10,823 nucleotides of DNA. Origin: Phycisphaerae bacterium. Its GTDB lineage: Bacteria > Planctomycetota > Phycisphaerae > UBA1845 > Fen-1342. This document shows positions 1 to 6,597 of the stretch, piece after piece. Within the stretch, counting starts at the first letter, position 1; every line of letters begins with the position of its first letter. Position numbers and translations under genes: made by a program. Below the pieces are notes generated by a model. That model was not told where the DNA came from, ran no database searches, and saw only the letters and a list, made by a program, of their open reading frames with translations. The stretch covers positions 1 through 10,823 of the forward strand of contig JALHOX010000123.1 of assembly GCA_022842805.1 (NCBI GenBank). Direction: 5' to 3'.

Positions 1-281
1 GCCGCCGCTCCGACCGACATCGCCGCCGCCCCACAGACGCCGGCAGCCACTAGGCGCCACATCGGCCGCTGCAACTCGCCGGCGGTGATCGCCCCCGCAA
101 CGCTCAGGTCGGCACCGCATTCCGTGCAGCGCTGCCGCTCGCCATCCGAAAGGTCGTAGTCACACCGAACGCAGTGCGGAGCATCGCCCATACGCCGACC
201 GCGGCGATACCACGAAAAAAACGCGAGCCCCAACAACGCAAACGCAACGAGTTGAATCAACTGCAGCCAGATTTGAAACAC
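1..281 (-). CDS. Zinc-ribbon membrane protein, N-terminal part (cut by left window edge)
   Basis: This open frame reads leftwards from a GTG codon at 281-279 and has no stop before base 1, giving 93 visible codons. Residues about 5-24 are a hydrophobic membrane segment (FQIWLQLIQLVAFALLGLAF) followed by a basic stretch (YRRGRR). A zinc ribbon follows, with Cys pairs at about residues 37/40 (CVRC) and 52/55 (CTEC). A second hydrophobic stretch begins near residue 75. Small membrane-anchored ribbons of the form CxxCxYxL...RCxECG are frequent in planctomycete genomes, and their function is generally unknown. The GTG start is preceded by GGGAGG and GGGGAG, so a ribosome binding site is plausible; an ATG at 191-189 would keep the ribbon but lose the first membrane segment. 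The gene is divergent from the lipoprotein gene at 411. No specific function can be assigned. The reading frame and the Cys pattern are seen directly; the family role is unknown. Confidence 0.72.
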   Translation of the reverse strand, partial: MFQIWLQLIQLVAFALLGLAFFSWYRRGRRMGDAPHCVRCDYDLSDGERQRCTECGADLSVAGAITAGELQRPMWRLVAAGVCGAAAMSVGAA

Positions 282-333
282 GACTCCCCGGCCTCCCAAG
301 CTGTTTGAATTCGTTGCCGCGAACTCCGTCTCG

Positions 334-339
334 TAGAAT
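334..339 (+). promoter_or_regulatory. Putative -10 element TAGAAT for the 411 lipoprotein gene
   Basis: TAGAAT within GTAGAATAATG lies 71 bases upstream of the ATG at 411, in the 129-base gap between two divergent genes. It matches five of six positions of TATAAT. No convincing -35 box is visible at the usual spacing. The complement reads TATTCTA, so the same spot could also serve leftward transcription of the zinc-ribbon gene. A nearly identical string precedes the ankyrin gene. This is a motif call only. Confidence 0.35.
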
Positions 340-410
340 AATGATTCCCGACGCTCGAATTCCAGCAAAACCCGCGGAATCACGTATTCCAGAAGAAACG
401 GAGCCTCACG

Positions 411-1262
411 ATGTCCCGATCCCGCCTGCTCTCCCTGACCGCCCTCGCCCTCCCCCTCCTCGCCGGCTGCAACGGCTTTAACTGGGTCCGCCACGAGCGG
501 CCGTTCGACTTCTCCAAGCCGGTGAACTCCGCCAACTCGCTCGATGTGCAACTCACCAACGGCGATGTCTCCGTCGTCGTCACGCCGGGCAGCGGCAGCG
601 AGTTAAGAGCCAAGGGACGGATCTTCGCCAACGCCGGCACCGTGGAAGAGGCTAAGCGGCTGGCCGATCAGTCGGAGCTGACGATCGAGCCGACCGCGGA
701 GGGCGCGACCGCCTCCGCCGGCAGCCGCACGCTTTACGTCCGCCTGAAGCGGCCCGCCGATATGACCACCGGCTCGGTCAACGCCGACCTCGAACTCACC
801 CTGCCCGCGTCGATGTCGTTGACGCTGCAATCGACCAACGGCGGAATCACGGTGGAGTCCAACAGCGCGCCGGTCACCGCCAAATCGACCAACGCAAAGA
901 TTCGCATCAGCGAGCAATCCGGCGATGTCATCGCCACCACCACCAACGGCATGATCGAAATCGAAAGTCTGGGCGGCGGCGTGAAATGCAGTTCGACCAA
1001 CGGTCGCGTGCGCATCGTCGCCAACCCGAACGCAACCGAGCGCATCCAGGCCAAGAGCTCGAACGGGCCGATCAGCGCCGAGTTTCCCAAGCTCGCCAGC
1101 GCCACGCTGCACACGAAGACGACCAACGGCGACGTGACCGTCCGGCAGAACGGCAGAAAGGCCCCCGAAGTGCGTCAGGCTGCCGACGCTGATAGCGCTC
1201 AGATCGACCTGAAGACGACCAACGGCGATATCTCGGTCAGCTTTGGGTCGGCGTCGAAGTGA
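411..1262 (+). CDS. DUF4097-like lipoprotein with TNG-repeat beta-helix
   Basis: This encodes a 283-residue secreted lipoprotein. Residues 1-20 form a signal peptide with basic start, hydrophobic core and lipobox LAGC (Cys20 would be lipidated). The rest is Thr/Ser/Asn-rich beta-strand sequence with eight copies of a [ST][ST]NG-type turn, starting near residues 48, 141, 159, 177, 195, 216, 237 and 269. Spacing is exactly 18 residues between the second and fifth copies, then 21, 21 and 32. This fits a right-handed beta-helix or stacked-strand fold like the DUF4097 / putative adhesin family, whose role is generally unknown. The start at 411 is supported by GGAG at 400-403, seven bases upstream. 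The copy at residue 159 is degenerate (STNAK). The protein probably sits in the cell envelope. The gene overlaps the convergent kinase gene by 26 bases at the 3' end. Lipoprotein and repeats are seen directly; the family name is recognition, and no ligand or enzymatic role is claimed. Confidence 0.85.
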   Translation: MSRSRLLSLTALALPLLAGCNGFNWVRHERPFDFSKPVNSANSLDVQLTNGDVSVVVTPGSGSELRAKGRIFANAGTVEEAKRLADQSELTIEPTAEGATASAGSRTLYVRLKRPADMTTGSVNADLELTLPASMSLTLQSTNGGITVESNSAPVTAKSTNAKIRISEQSGDVIATTTNGMIEIESLGGGVKCSSTNGRVRIVANPNATERIQAKSSNGPISAEFPKLASATLHTKTTNGDVTVRQNGRKAPEVRQAADADSAQIDLKTTNGDISVSFGSASK

Positions 1263-3672
1263 CGGACTCAGCAGCGCGAACGCGTCCGACCTCGCGGCGC
1301 GAGCCATGTTGCGCCACAACTTCGCAACACGTTTCGATCAGCCGCAACCGATCAAAGGGCTTCGAAGCGTAGGAGTCGCAGCCGGCGTTCAGGCATCGCT
1401 CTGCGTCGCCCGCCATCGCGTGAGCCGTGAGAGCCACGATGGGCCGTGGCCAGCCGCGATTGCGCAGCGTGCGAGCGAGGGTGTAGCCGTCCATCTCCGG
1501 CATTTGCATGTCGGTGATCAGCAGATCGCAGGGCGGCGGATCGTGCAGTGGGCCCTCCACATCCGCCCCCACCGACAGAACCTCCAACGCCACCAAACCA
1601 TTGTCGAAGACCGACACCTCGGCGCCGGCCTGCTGCAAGTGGTGGCGGATCAAACGCTGGTTGTCGGGCCCGTCTTCCGCCACATAAATGACCAGCCCTT
1701 TCAGCGGCTTAGAAACCGCGAAATCGCCCAGAGGCAAGGGTTTGACTCGCTCAATCGTCGGCATGACGCGCAGCTCATCCGGCCGCAGCATCTCAACCCC
1801 ATCACCCGAGCGGATCGGGATCGAAAGGGTAAAGACGCTTCCCTCACCGATGCGGCTCTGGGCGGTGAGATCACCGCCCAGCAATTCGGCGTAGCTGCGG
1901 CTGATGCGCAAGCCCAGCCCCGTTCCGCCGAAGCGGCGCGTCGTCGTTGCGTCGCCCTGCGAAAACGCCTGAAACAGCCGGCCAAGCTGGCTGGCCGACA
2001 TGCCGATGCCGGTGTCGCGGACACGAATGAGGAACCGGCGCTCCGCACTGTCGGACGTCTCGACCTCGACCGAAACCACCACCTCTCCCCGTTCGGTGAA
2101 CTTGATCGAATTGCCGACCAAATTCATCAATATCTGCTTGAGACGCGTCGGATCGGACTGAATCTCCCGAGGAATCGGCGTCAGCAGTTCCGTGCGAAGA
2201 GACAAGCGCTTCGCCGCCGCGCGCACACCCATGAGCGATTCGACGTCGAGCAACACCTGCGCCAGCGAGGTGGGGATCGATTCGACCTCCACCTTTCCCG
2301 CCTCAATCTTCGACAGGTCGAGCACGTCGTTGATGACTGCCAGCAGGTGTTCCCCGTTGCGCTTGATCGTGTCGACATGCGTCCGCCGCTGCTCCGCAAC
2401 CAGCCCCGGCTCCAGCAGCACGTCGGCGTAACCGAGGATCGCGGTCAGCGGCGTGCGAACTTCGTGACTGATGTTGGCCAGGAAGTCGCTCTTGGCACGG
2501 TTGGCCTCCTCGGCCGCCTGTCGCGCGAAGCGCAGCTCTTCCTGCGTTCGCTTGTGCGCATCAATGTCGAGCCGGATCGAAACGTACTTCTCGATCCGCC
2601 CTCCTCGATCCTGGTACGGCACGATCGTGCTGTCGACCCAGTACAGCGTTCCGTCCTTACGCCGATTGCAGACCTCGCCATGCCAGGCCCGCCCAGAGCT
2701 GATCTGTCGCCAGACGTCGACCCAGAACTGCTTCGGGTGAAACCCGGAGTTCACGATGCGATGGTCGCATCCGATCAGCTCCTCGCGCATGTAGCCGCTG
2801 ATGGAGCAGAAGCCCTGGCTCACGTCGACGATGCGCCCATCCGCGCCCGCGACGGAAATGATGGTGTGCTCATCGAGCGTGCGGCGGAGAGCCTGGTTCT
2901 CATGCAGCGCCGTTTCGAGCTCAAAACGCGCGTTTCGAGCGTCCGCCCGGCTTCGATCAATCGCTTTCGAGAGGGCGCCGAACTCGTCACTTGTCATGTC
3001 GGGCATGTCTGATTCGGTTTCGACGGCCCGAAGAAGCGCATTAATCGGCCGAATGACCACGCACCGCGTGAGATACCAGACGCCCGCAAATACGCCGAAG
3101 GCCACCGCGAGAAATCCCCAGGCGACCGTCCGCGACCACGCCGCAACCGCATCTTCCACTTGCGTCGCGTCCATATGCACCGCGACCGCGCCGTCCTGCA
3201 GCAGTCCGCGGCCGAGCCCCGGGCGAACCGGGAGTGTGCAATCCACCTCCCGCGTCCGGGGATGATTGTGAAAATGCTGTTGGCTTCCCGCGAGGGCTTC
3301 GTAGAGATCTGCTTTCACATCCCCGGAGGGCAGCTGATCGAGCGCTTCGCCGACCCAGGCGGCATGCGTGCTGGCGACGACTTGCGGCGGTGAGCCGCGG
3401 ACCACGACCAGTTCCGTAATGTCAAAATCGCGACCAATCGCGCTCACAAACGCCTGCAGTTCAAGCTCCGTCTCCAGCGATTCGGACGCGTAGATGACGG
3501 ATTGAGCGATGGTCCGCGCGCGGTCGTGCAGCCGTTCCATGGCTTTGCGACCGCCTATCCACTGTGTGCCGAAGTAACCCCCGAAAACGATCAGCAGCGC
3601 GCCGATTGCAACGGGAAACACGAGCTTTGTCTGAAGTGATGAGCTTCCGGCGGACTGACCGTGAGGCATCAT
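1237..3672 (-). CDS. Hybrid sensor histidine kinase (periplasmic sensor, HAMP-like linker, PAS, HisKA, HATPase, receiver)
   Basis: This 811-residue protein is an inner-membrane two-component sensor. Membrane segments lie at about 17-39 and 183-202 and enclose a periplasmic domain of about 140 residues with no recognised fold. A HAMP-like linker (about 203-250) and a PAS domain (about 265-373) follow. The HisKA H-box has phospho-accepting His403 in ISHEVRTPL. The ATPase domain has the N-box around Asn517/Asn521, the G1 box DTGIGM at 553-558, an F-box at 567-570 and the G2 box GGTGLGL at 582-588. A C-terminal receiver (about 659-785) carries Asp721 in TDMQMPEMDG, acidic Glu666/Asp667, Thr749 and Lys771. 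All catalytic residues are present, so phosphotransfer from His403 to Asp721 is expected. There is no HPt domain or response regulator nearby, so the output partner is unknown. Two ATG codons are adjacent at 3672 and 3669; neither has a strong ribosome binding site. The signal sensed cannot be deduced. Confidence 0.95.
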   Translation of the reverse strand: MMPHGQSAGSSSLQTKLVFPVAIGALLIVFGGYFGTQWIGGRKAMERLHDRARTIAQSVIYASESLETELELQAFVSAIGRDFDITELVVVRGSPPQVVASTHAAWVGEALDQLPSGDVKADLYEALAGSQQHFHNHPRTREVDCTLPVRPGLGRGLLQDGAVAVHMDATQVEDAVAAWSRTVAWGFLAVAFGVFAGVWYLTRCVVIRPINALLRAVETESDMPDMTSDEFGALSKAIDRSRADARNARFELETALHENQALRRTLDEHTIISVAGADGRIVDVSQGFCSISGYMREELIGCDHRIVNSGFHPKQFWVDVWRQISSGRAWHGEVCNRRKDGTLYWVDSTIVPYQDRGGRIEKYVSIRLDIDAHKRTQEELRFARQAAEEANRAKSDFLANISHEVRTPLTAILGYADVLLEPGLVAEQRRTHVDTIKRNGEHLLAVINDVLDLSKIEAGKVEVESIPTSLAQVLLDVESLMGVRAAAKRLSLRTELLTPIPREIQSDPTRLKQILMNLVGNSIKFTERGEVVVSVEVETSDSAERRFLIRVRDTGIGMSASQLGRLFQAFSQGDATTTRRFGGTGLGLRISRSYAELLGGDLTAQSRIGEGSVFTLSIPIRSGDGVEMLRPDELRVMPTIERVKPLPLGDFAVSKPLKGLVIYVAEDGPDNQRLIRHHLQQAGAEVSVFDNGLVALEVLSVGADVEGPLHDPPPCDLLITDMQMPEMDGYTLARTLRNRGWPRPIVALTAHAMAGDAERCLNAGCDSYASKPFDRLRLIETCCEVVAQHGSRREVGRVRAAESVTSTPTQS

Positions 3673-4077
3673 GATTTACGACCCCAAGACGCGTCTCGCG
3701 ACAAAATATGCGCCCTCTCCACGCGCCCGAGCGCCAAAATAAGCCGCGGCGGAGAAGCGGCTCAATTTGGAGCCGAGCTTTGGCCGCGGAAGCGTCAACC
3801 GAATCGATCGACTATTTCACAGCGCAATGTCTGTCTCGCGTCCGATATGAGGGGAAAATTGGGGAAACTGTCCCCTCCAACCGGCCAGATTCTTCCGGGC
3901 CGAGCGCGATCGACACGACTCCGCATCCGCCGCGCGTCCGCTAAACAAATCTGGCCCCCCGGGCGCAGGGCGAACCCTTGTAGAATGATCCAAGACGTCC
4001 GAGGCCACTTCGCACCGCCACGACGCGGGAGCGTCCCGCATCCGCCGCTCGCGACGCAGATCCGCGCACCTTTTGCC
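3673..4077. other. 405-base divergent intergenic region rich in inverted repeats
   Basis: This region lies between the start codons of the leftward kinase and the rightward ankyrin gene. It holds several perfect inverted repeats: CGGCTC/GAGCCG at 3758-3763 and 3770-3775; GAGGGGA/TCCCCTC at 3849-3855 and 3871-3877; GGCCAGATT/AATCTGGCC at 3883-3891 and 3948-3956; and GCGGGA/TCCCGC at 4025-4030 and 4034-4039. A putative -10 box for the ankyrin gene is at 3981. No protein-like frame is convincing: the frame of the ankyrin gene remains open up to 3661, but the extension is Arg/Pro-rich and has no domain character. It could hold long 5' leaders or a small RNA, but nothing here proves either. Confidence 0.5.
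3981..3986 (+). promoter_or_regulatory. Putative -10 element TAGAAT for the ankyrin gene
   Basis: TAGAAT in the context TTGTAGAATGATCC lies 91 bases upstream of the ATG at 4078. The core GTAGAAT.AT is shared with the element at 333-342 upstream of the lipoprotein gene. No good -35 hexamer is visible at 16-18 bases upstream. The shared context makes it more believable than a lone hexamer. Confidence 0.35.
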
Positions 4078-4899
4078 ATGAACGTTTACACCTTCCGCCC
4101 ACATTCGCGACGATTTATCGCCCTCTGCGAGGCCGGCGAGTTCGGCCAGGCGGCAGAATTGCTCGATCGACACGACTACGTCGTCAGCGATCGGAACAAT
4201 ACGGGCGAAACTCCGCTTCAGTGGCTCGCCATCGAAGGCCACATCGATGGCGTGCGCCTTTTGCTCGCTCGCGGCGCCGATGCGAACACGGCGGACCACC
4301 ACGGCGACACGGTTTTAAGCGACGCGTGTTCGCTCGCACTGGTCGAGATTGCAGAGCTGCTATTGCGACATGGGGCGGATCCTCGCTGGACTCATCGCCA
4401 TAACAAAGAAACCGCGCTGCACGCGGCGGCGCGGTGTTCGACGCCCGATCCGCGCATCGTCGATGTAATGCACGAAGCGGGCGCGTACCTGAACGCCCGC
4501 ACCCATCTGGATGAGACACCGCTGGACGCGTGCGTGTTGACGAACAACACGACCATCGCACGACGTTTGTTGGAGCGCGGCGCGGACGTCAATCTGGGTG
4601 GCGAGTGCTTCGGGCCGCCGCTGCATCATGCCGCCAGCGACGACAAACTCGCAATGATCGATCTGCTGATCGACTTCGGCGCGTCGATCGAATTGCTCAG
4701 CGGCGAGGATGAAACGCCGCTGATGGCCGCTGTCAGACACCGGCAGTGGGCCGCCGCCGCACGACTCCTCGCTCGCGGAGCGAATCCGGAAACGCGTAAC
4801 AGCGCCGGAAAGGTGGCTGCGGATTTCGTGACTTTTCCCGAAGATCACGAGGTGTGGCAGTCGATGCTCCGTGCCTCAATCCCGCCTTCTCCGGTATGA
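4078..4899 (+). CDS. Ankyrin-repeat protein, cytoplasmic
   Basis: With the ATG at 4078 this is a 273-residue protein. An N-terminal helical hairpin (about 8-35) caps about six ankyrin repeats, near residues 40-70, 72-104, 108-138, 141-172, 173-205 and 207-238. The hallmark features are TPL/TAL at the start of the first helix and LLxxGADxN-type ends (LLLARGADAN, LLLRHGADPR, LLERGADVN, LLARGANPE). There is no signal peptide or membrane segment, so it is probably a cytoplasmic protein-binding scaffold; the partner is unknown. The frame stays open back to 3661, but that extension has no repeat character and overlaps the kinase start, so 4078 is preferred. No clear ribosome binding site precedes it. 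The isomerase gene starts 18 bases after the stop, so the two may be cotranscribed, although a -10-like TATGAT overlaps the stop codon. The repeat family is clear; a biological role is not. Confidence 0.88.
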   Translation: MNVYTFRPHSRRFIALCEAGEFGQAAELLDRHDYVVSDRNNTGETPLQWLAIEGHIDGVRLLLARGADANTADHHGDTVLSDACSLALVEIAELLLRHGADPRWTHRHNKETALHAAARCSTPDPRIVDVMHEAGAYLNARTHLDETPLDACVLTNNTTIARRLLERGADVNLGGECFGPPLHHAASDDKLAMIDLLIDFGASIELLSGEDETPLMAAVRHRQWAAAARLLARGANPETRNSAGKVAADFVTFPEDHEVWQSMLRASIPPSPV

Positions 4900-4900
4900 T
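4895..4900 (+). promoter_or_regulatory. Putative -10 element TATGAT before the isomerase gene
   Basis: TATGAT matches five of six consensus bases and contains the TGA stop of the ankyrin gene. The isomerase ATG is only 17 bases further on, so a transcript from here would have a very short leader of about ten bases. That would suit the absence of a Shine-Dalgarno sequence before 4918. No -35 box is evident, so chance occurrence is quite possible. Confidence 0.25.
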
Positions 4901-4917
4901 TTCTCTCCGAAACTCAT

Positions 4918-6201
4918 ATGAATAACACTGGCACACCCTCGGCGTTATCCGCTGTCGCCCTGCGCGCGACGCAGGCGCGCCGCGTCTGCACGGCTGGCGC
5001 TGCGATCATGCTGCTTTTGTCTGGCGCGGCCTGCAACTCATCCGAAAACTTCTTCGCCTCGCTCTTCGACCGTAAGCCGGCCGCCCCCGCCGCGTCGCAA
5101 CCCGCGCTCGCCGCGAACACGGCGAACAAAACCGTCACGAAAAAGCCGGCCGCGACCGTCGATAAGCCCGCGCCACGCGTGCCCGGCAGCGTCGCGGCAG
5201 ACATTCTGCTCGTAAACAACCACTCGCTGACCGTCGCCGAGGCGCTTTACGCCCTGCCGGCCCGGGCCGCGAATGTGCCGGCCAACGCCGATCCCGCCGA
5301 CGAGGCACGCATGCGCGTCTTTCAGCGCGTGCAGCAAGACGTCGGCGCGCTGCTCATCTATGACCAGGCCGCCAACCGGCTGAACGACCGCCAGCGAGAA
5401 GCGCTCGATAAGGCTGTCGAACAGCAGATTCATCGCCGGGTCGACATGGAGTTCGGCGGCAGCCAGGCCCGCTTCGAAGCGCATCTCGCCGACAACGAAC
5501 TGTCGCTGACTCAACATCGCGATTGGCTCAAGCGTCAGTTCGTGACGCGCGACTATCTGCGGTCGGTGCTGCTGCCCAAAGCCTCGATCACCCGCGACGA
5601 TCTGCTGGCCGAGTTCGAAAAGCGCAAGCGCGCCCCCACCGCCCCGCAGACGCGACGCCTGCGCATGATCGCCGCGCCTCATCGGCAATTCGCGGCTGAG
5701 AGCGTGGTGTGGGAGCGGGCCACGCCGCAGCAAAAATCCGCGGCCCGCGCAGCCGCCGAGGCGCACATTCGCGCCGCGGAGTCGGCAATCGCGGGCGGGC
5801 GGGATTTTGCCGACGTGGCCGGCGAATACGACCGCAGCCCCCACCAGGCCGACGGCGGCGACTGGGGCTACATCGGCAAGCCGCTGCGCGGAATGTTCGA
5901 AGAGCCGACCCGCCGCATCTTTTCGATGAAAACCGGCGAACGGAGCCAGCCGATCTTCACCGGCGAAGGCGCGTTTCTGGTGCAGTGCGAAGACATCCGC
6001 GGCGGCGCGTTTGAGGGCGATTTCGAGTCGGTGCAACACGACCTGCGCATCGCGCTCGAAGACGAACGCTTCAACCAGGTCGCCCGCGACTACCTCACCA
6101 AGCTCAGCGAATCAGCCTCGATTTCTTCGATCGGCGACTTCGTCGAGGTGGCCGCGGCGCGACTGATGAAACGACAATCGCGCGCGCCGCTCGCGCAATA
6201 G
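4918..6201 (+). CDS. SurA/parvulin-like peptidyl-prolyl cis-trans isomerase, exported
   Basis: This 427-residue protein has the layout of a periplasmic SurA/PrsA-type chaperone. A hydrophobic export signal at about 24-38 ends in SGAAC (Cys39). This resembles a lipobox but has Gly rather than Leu at -3, so lipidation is uncertain. An Ala/Pro/Lys-rich linker spans about 52-95. A helical chaperone-like domain (about 96-240) follows, including a substrate-tail pattern typical of SurA N domains. A parvulin domain is at about 243-361, marked by FADVAGEYDRSP, GGDWGYI at 313-319, the FSMKTGERSQPI segment and a closing AFLVQCEDI. A short helical tail ends the protein. Its expected role is proline isomerisation and folding of exported or outer-membrane proteins. 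It follows the ankyrin gene by 18 bases. No ribosome binding site is visible before the ATG; the start is supported by the signal sequence. Parvulin assignment is strong; which SurA/PrsA subgroup is uncertain. Confidence 0.88.
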   Translation: MNNTGTPSALSAVALRATQARRVCTAGAAIMLLLSGAACNSSENFFASLFDRKPAAPAASQPALAANTANKTVTKKPAATVDKPAPRVPGSVAADILLVNNHSLTVAEALYALPARAANVPANADPADEARMRVFQRVQQDVGALLIYDQAANRLNDRQREALDKAVEQQIHRRVDMEFGGSQARFEAHLADNELSLTQHRDWLKRQFVTRDYLRSVLLPKASITRDDLLAEFEKRKRAPTAPQTRRLRMIAAPHRQFAAESVVWERATPQQKSAARAAAEAHIRAAESAIAGGRDFADVAGEYDRSPHQADGGDWGYIGKPLRGMFEEPTRRIFSMKTGERSQPIFTGEGAFLVQCEDIRGGAFEGDFESVQHDLRIALEDERFNQVARDYLTKLSESASISSIGDFVEVAAARLMKRQSRAPLAQ

Positions 6202-6230
6202 CCGTCCGCCGCGCCTTGATCAGCCCCCCT

Positions 6231-6244
6231 GTCGCGCTTGCGAC
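6231..6244 (+). terminator. Weak hairpin downstream of the isomerase gene
   Basis: GTCGC-GCTT-GCGAC forms a five-base-pair stem 29 bases after the isomerase stop. The sequence that follows is T-rich (TTCGTTTCCTCC) but not a clean T-run. It may be a weak terminator, or it may overlap the promoter of the next small gene. Confidence 0.25.
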
Positions 6245-6265
6245 TTCGTTTCCTCCTGTTAGCAT
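6238..6265 (+). promoter_or_regulatory. Possible promoter for the 39-codon membrane gene
   Basis: TTGCGA at 6238-6243 and TAGCAT at 6260-6265 are separated by 16 bases. Each matches four of six consensus positions. A start about seven bases downstream would give a leader of roughly 70 bases before the ATG at 6343. The match is weak and partly overlaps the hairpin at 6231-6244. Confidence 0.2.
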
Positions 6266-6342
6266 TTCCATTCGTTGTGAGCGGCTTCATGTCGTTTCGC
6301 CGCTCGATCATGGATGGTTCTCTTTTCACGAAGGAGTTTGGT

Positions 6343-6462
6343 ATGGACACCACAACCGGCTTCGGCGCGCTGGGCGCTCTGGGCGGCATCGGCGGATTGA
6401 TCGCCGCGGTGCTGGCGTTTTTCTGGGCCTTCCGCTGGGGCGGCCTGCGTCTGCTGTTCTGA
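6343..6462 (+). CDS. 39-residue small membrane protein
   Basis: The ATG at 6343 follows a perfect AAGGAG (6331-6336) at a six-base spacing, the strongest ribosome binding site in the window. It encodes 39 residues. After MDTTT, residues 6-18 are Gly/Ala/Leu-rich with small residues at close intervals (GALGALGGIGG), then a hydrophobic segment (LIAAVLAFFWAF) completes a single membrane helix, and the protein ends in RWGGLRLLF. Helices with many Gly residues often pack tightly against other helices, so it may oligomerise or join a larger membrane complex; this is inference. The frame can be extended upstream to a TTG at 6238 (74 residues, with an additional hydrophobic segment), but the ribosome binding site argues for 6343. 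A strong hairpin begins 16 bases after the stop. I do not recognise a family. It could be a planctomycete-specific microprotein. Confidence 0.6.
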   Translation: MDTTTGFGALGALGGIGGLIAAVLAFFWAFRWGGLRLLF

Positions 6463-6478
6463 TCCCGCATCTGAGGGC

Positions 6479-6511
6479 GCGACCGCGGTCGGTGATTTCG
6501 GCCGCGGTCGC
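6479..6511 (+). terminator. Strong GC hairpin after the small membrane gene
   Basis: GCGACCGCGG (6479-6488) is perfectly complementary to CCGCGGTCGC (6502-6511). In RNA the stem can extend inward by four more pairs, two of them G-U, leaving a five-base loop. It starts 16 bases after the stop at 6462. There is no T-run afterwards, so it is not a textbook intrinsic terminator. It could stop transcription with Rho, protect the small mRNA's 3' end, or be part of an RNA. A second, weaker pair, CGATTTCG/CGAAATCG, lies at 6527-6534 and 6551-6558. Confidence 0.45.
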
Positions 6512-6597
6512 CGCCTGCTTCGCTCACGATTTCGGTCGCGTTTCGTCTCGCGAAATCGCGGAAGTCGGCTCGGGTTGACGCTTCGCACGAGGATGTT

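Noticed and set aside
603..1319. Long leftward open frame opposite the lipoprotein gene
   Set aside because: Gly/Arg/Asp/Val-rich antisense reading of a repeat-bearing gene; no signal or motif, and the lipoprotein has a lipobox and a ribosome binding site.
1243..3012. 589-codon rightward open frame opposite the kinase gene
   Set aside because: It is a high-GC shadow of the kinase: rich in Arg, His and Gln, without domain motifs, while the opposite strand carries a complete hybrid kinase with all catalytic residues.
3661..4077. N-terminal extension of the ankyrin protein by 139 codons
   Set aside because: The extension lacks ankyrin or other domain character, overlaps the kinase start codons and contains inverted repeats and a promoter-like element; the ATG at 4078 gives a complete repeat protein.
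5038..6039. 333-codon leftward open frame opposite the isomerase gene
   Set aside because: Antisense shadow in GC-rich DNA; the plus strand shows a parvulin domain and an export signal.
6238..6342. Upstream TTG start making the small membrane protein 74 residues long
   Set aside because: A perfect AAGGAG lies six bases before the ATG at 6343, while the TTG has no comparable site.
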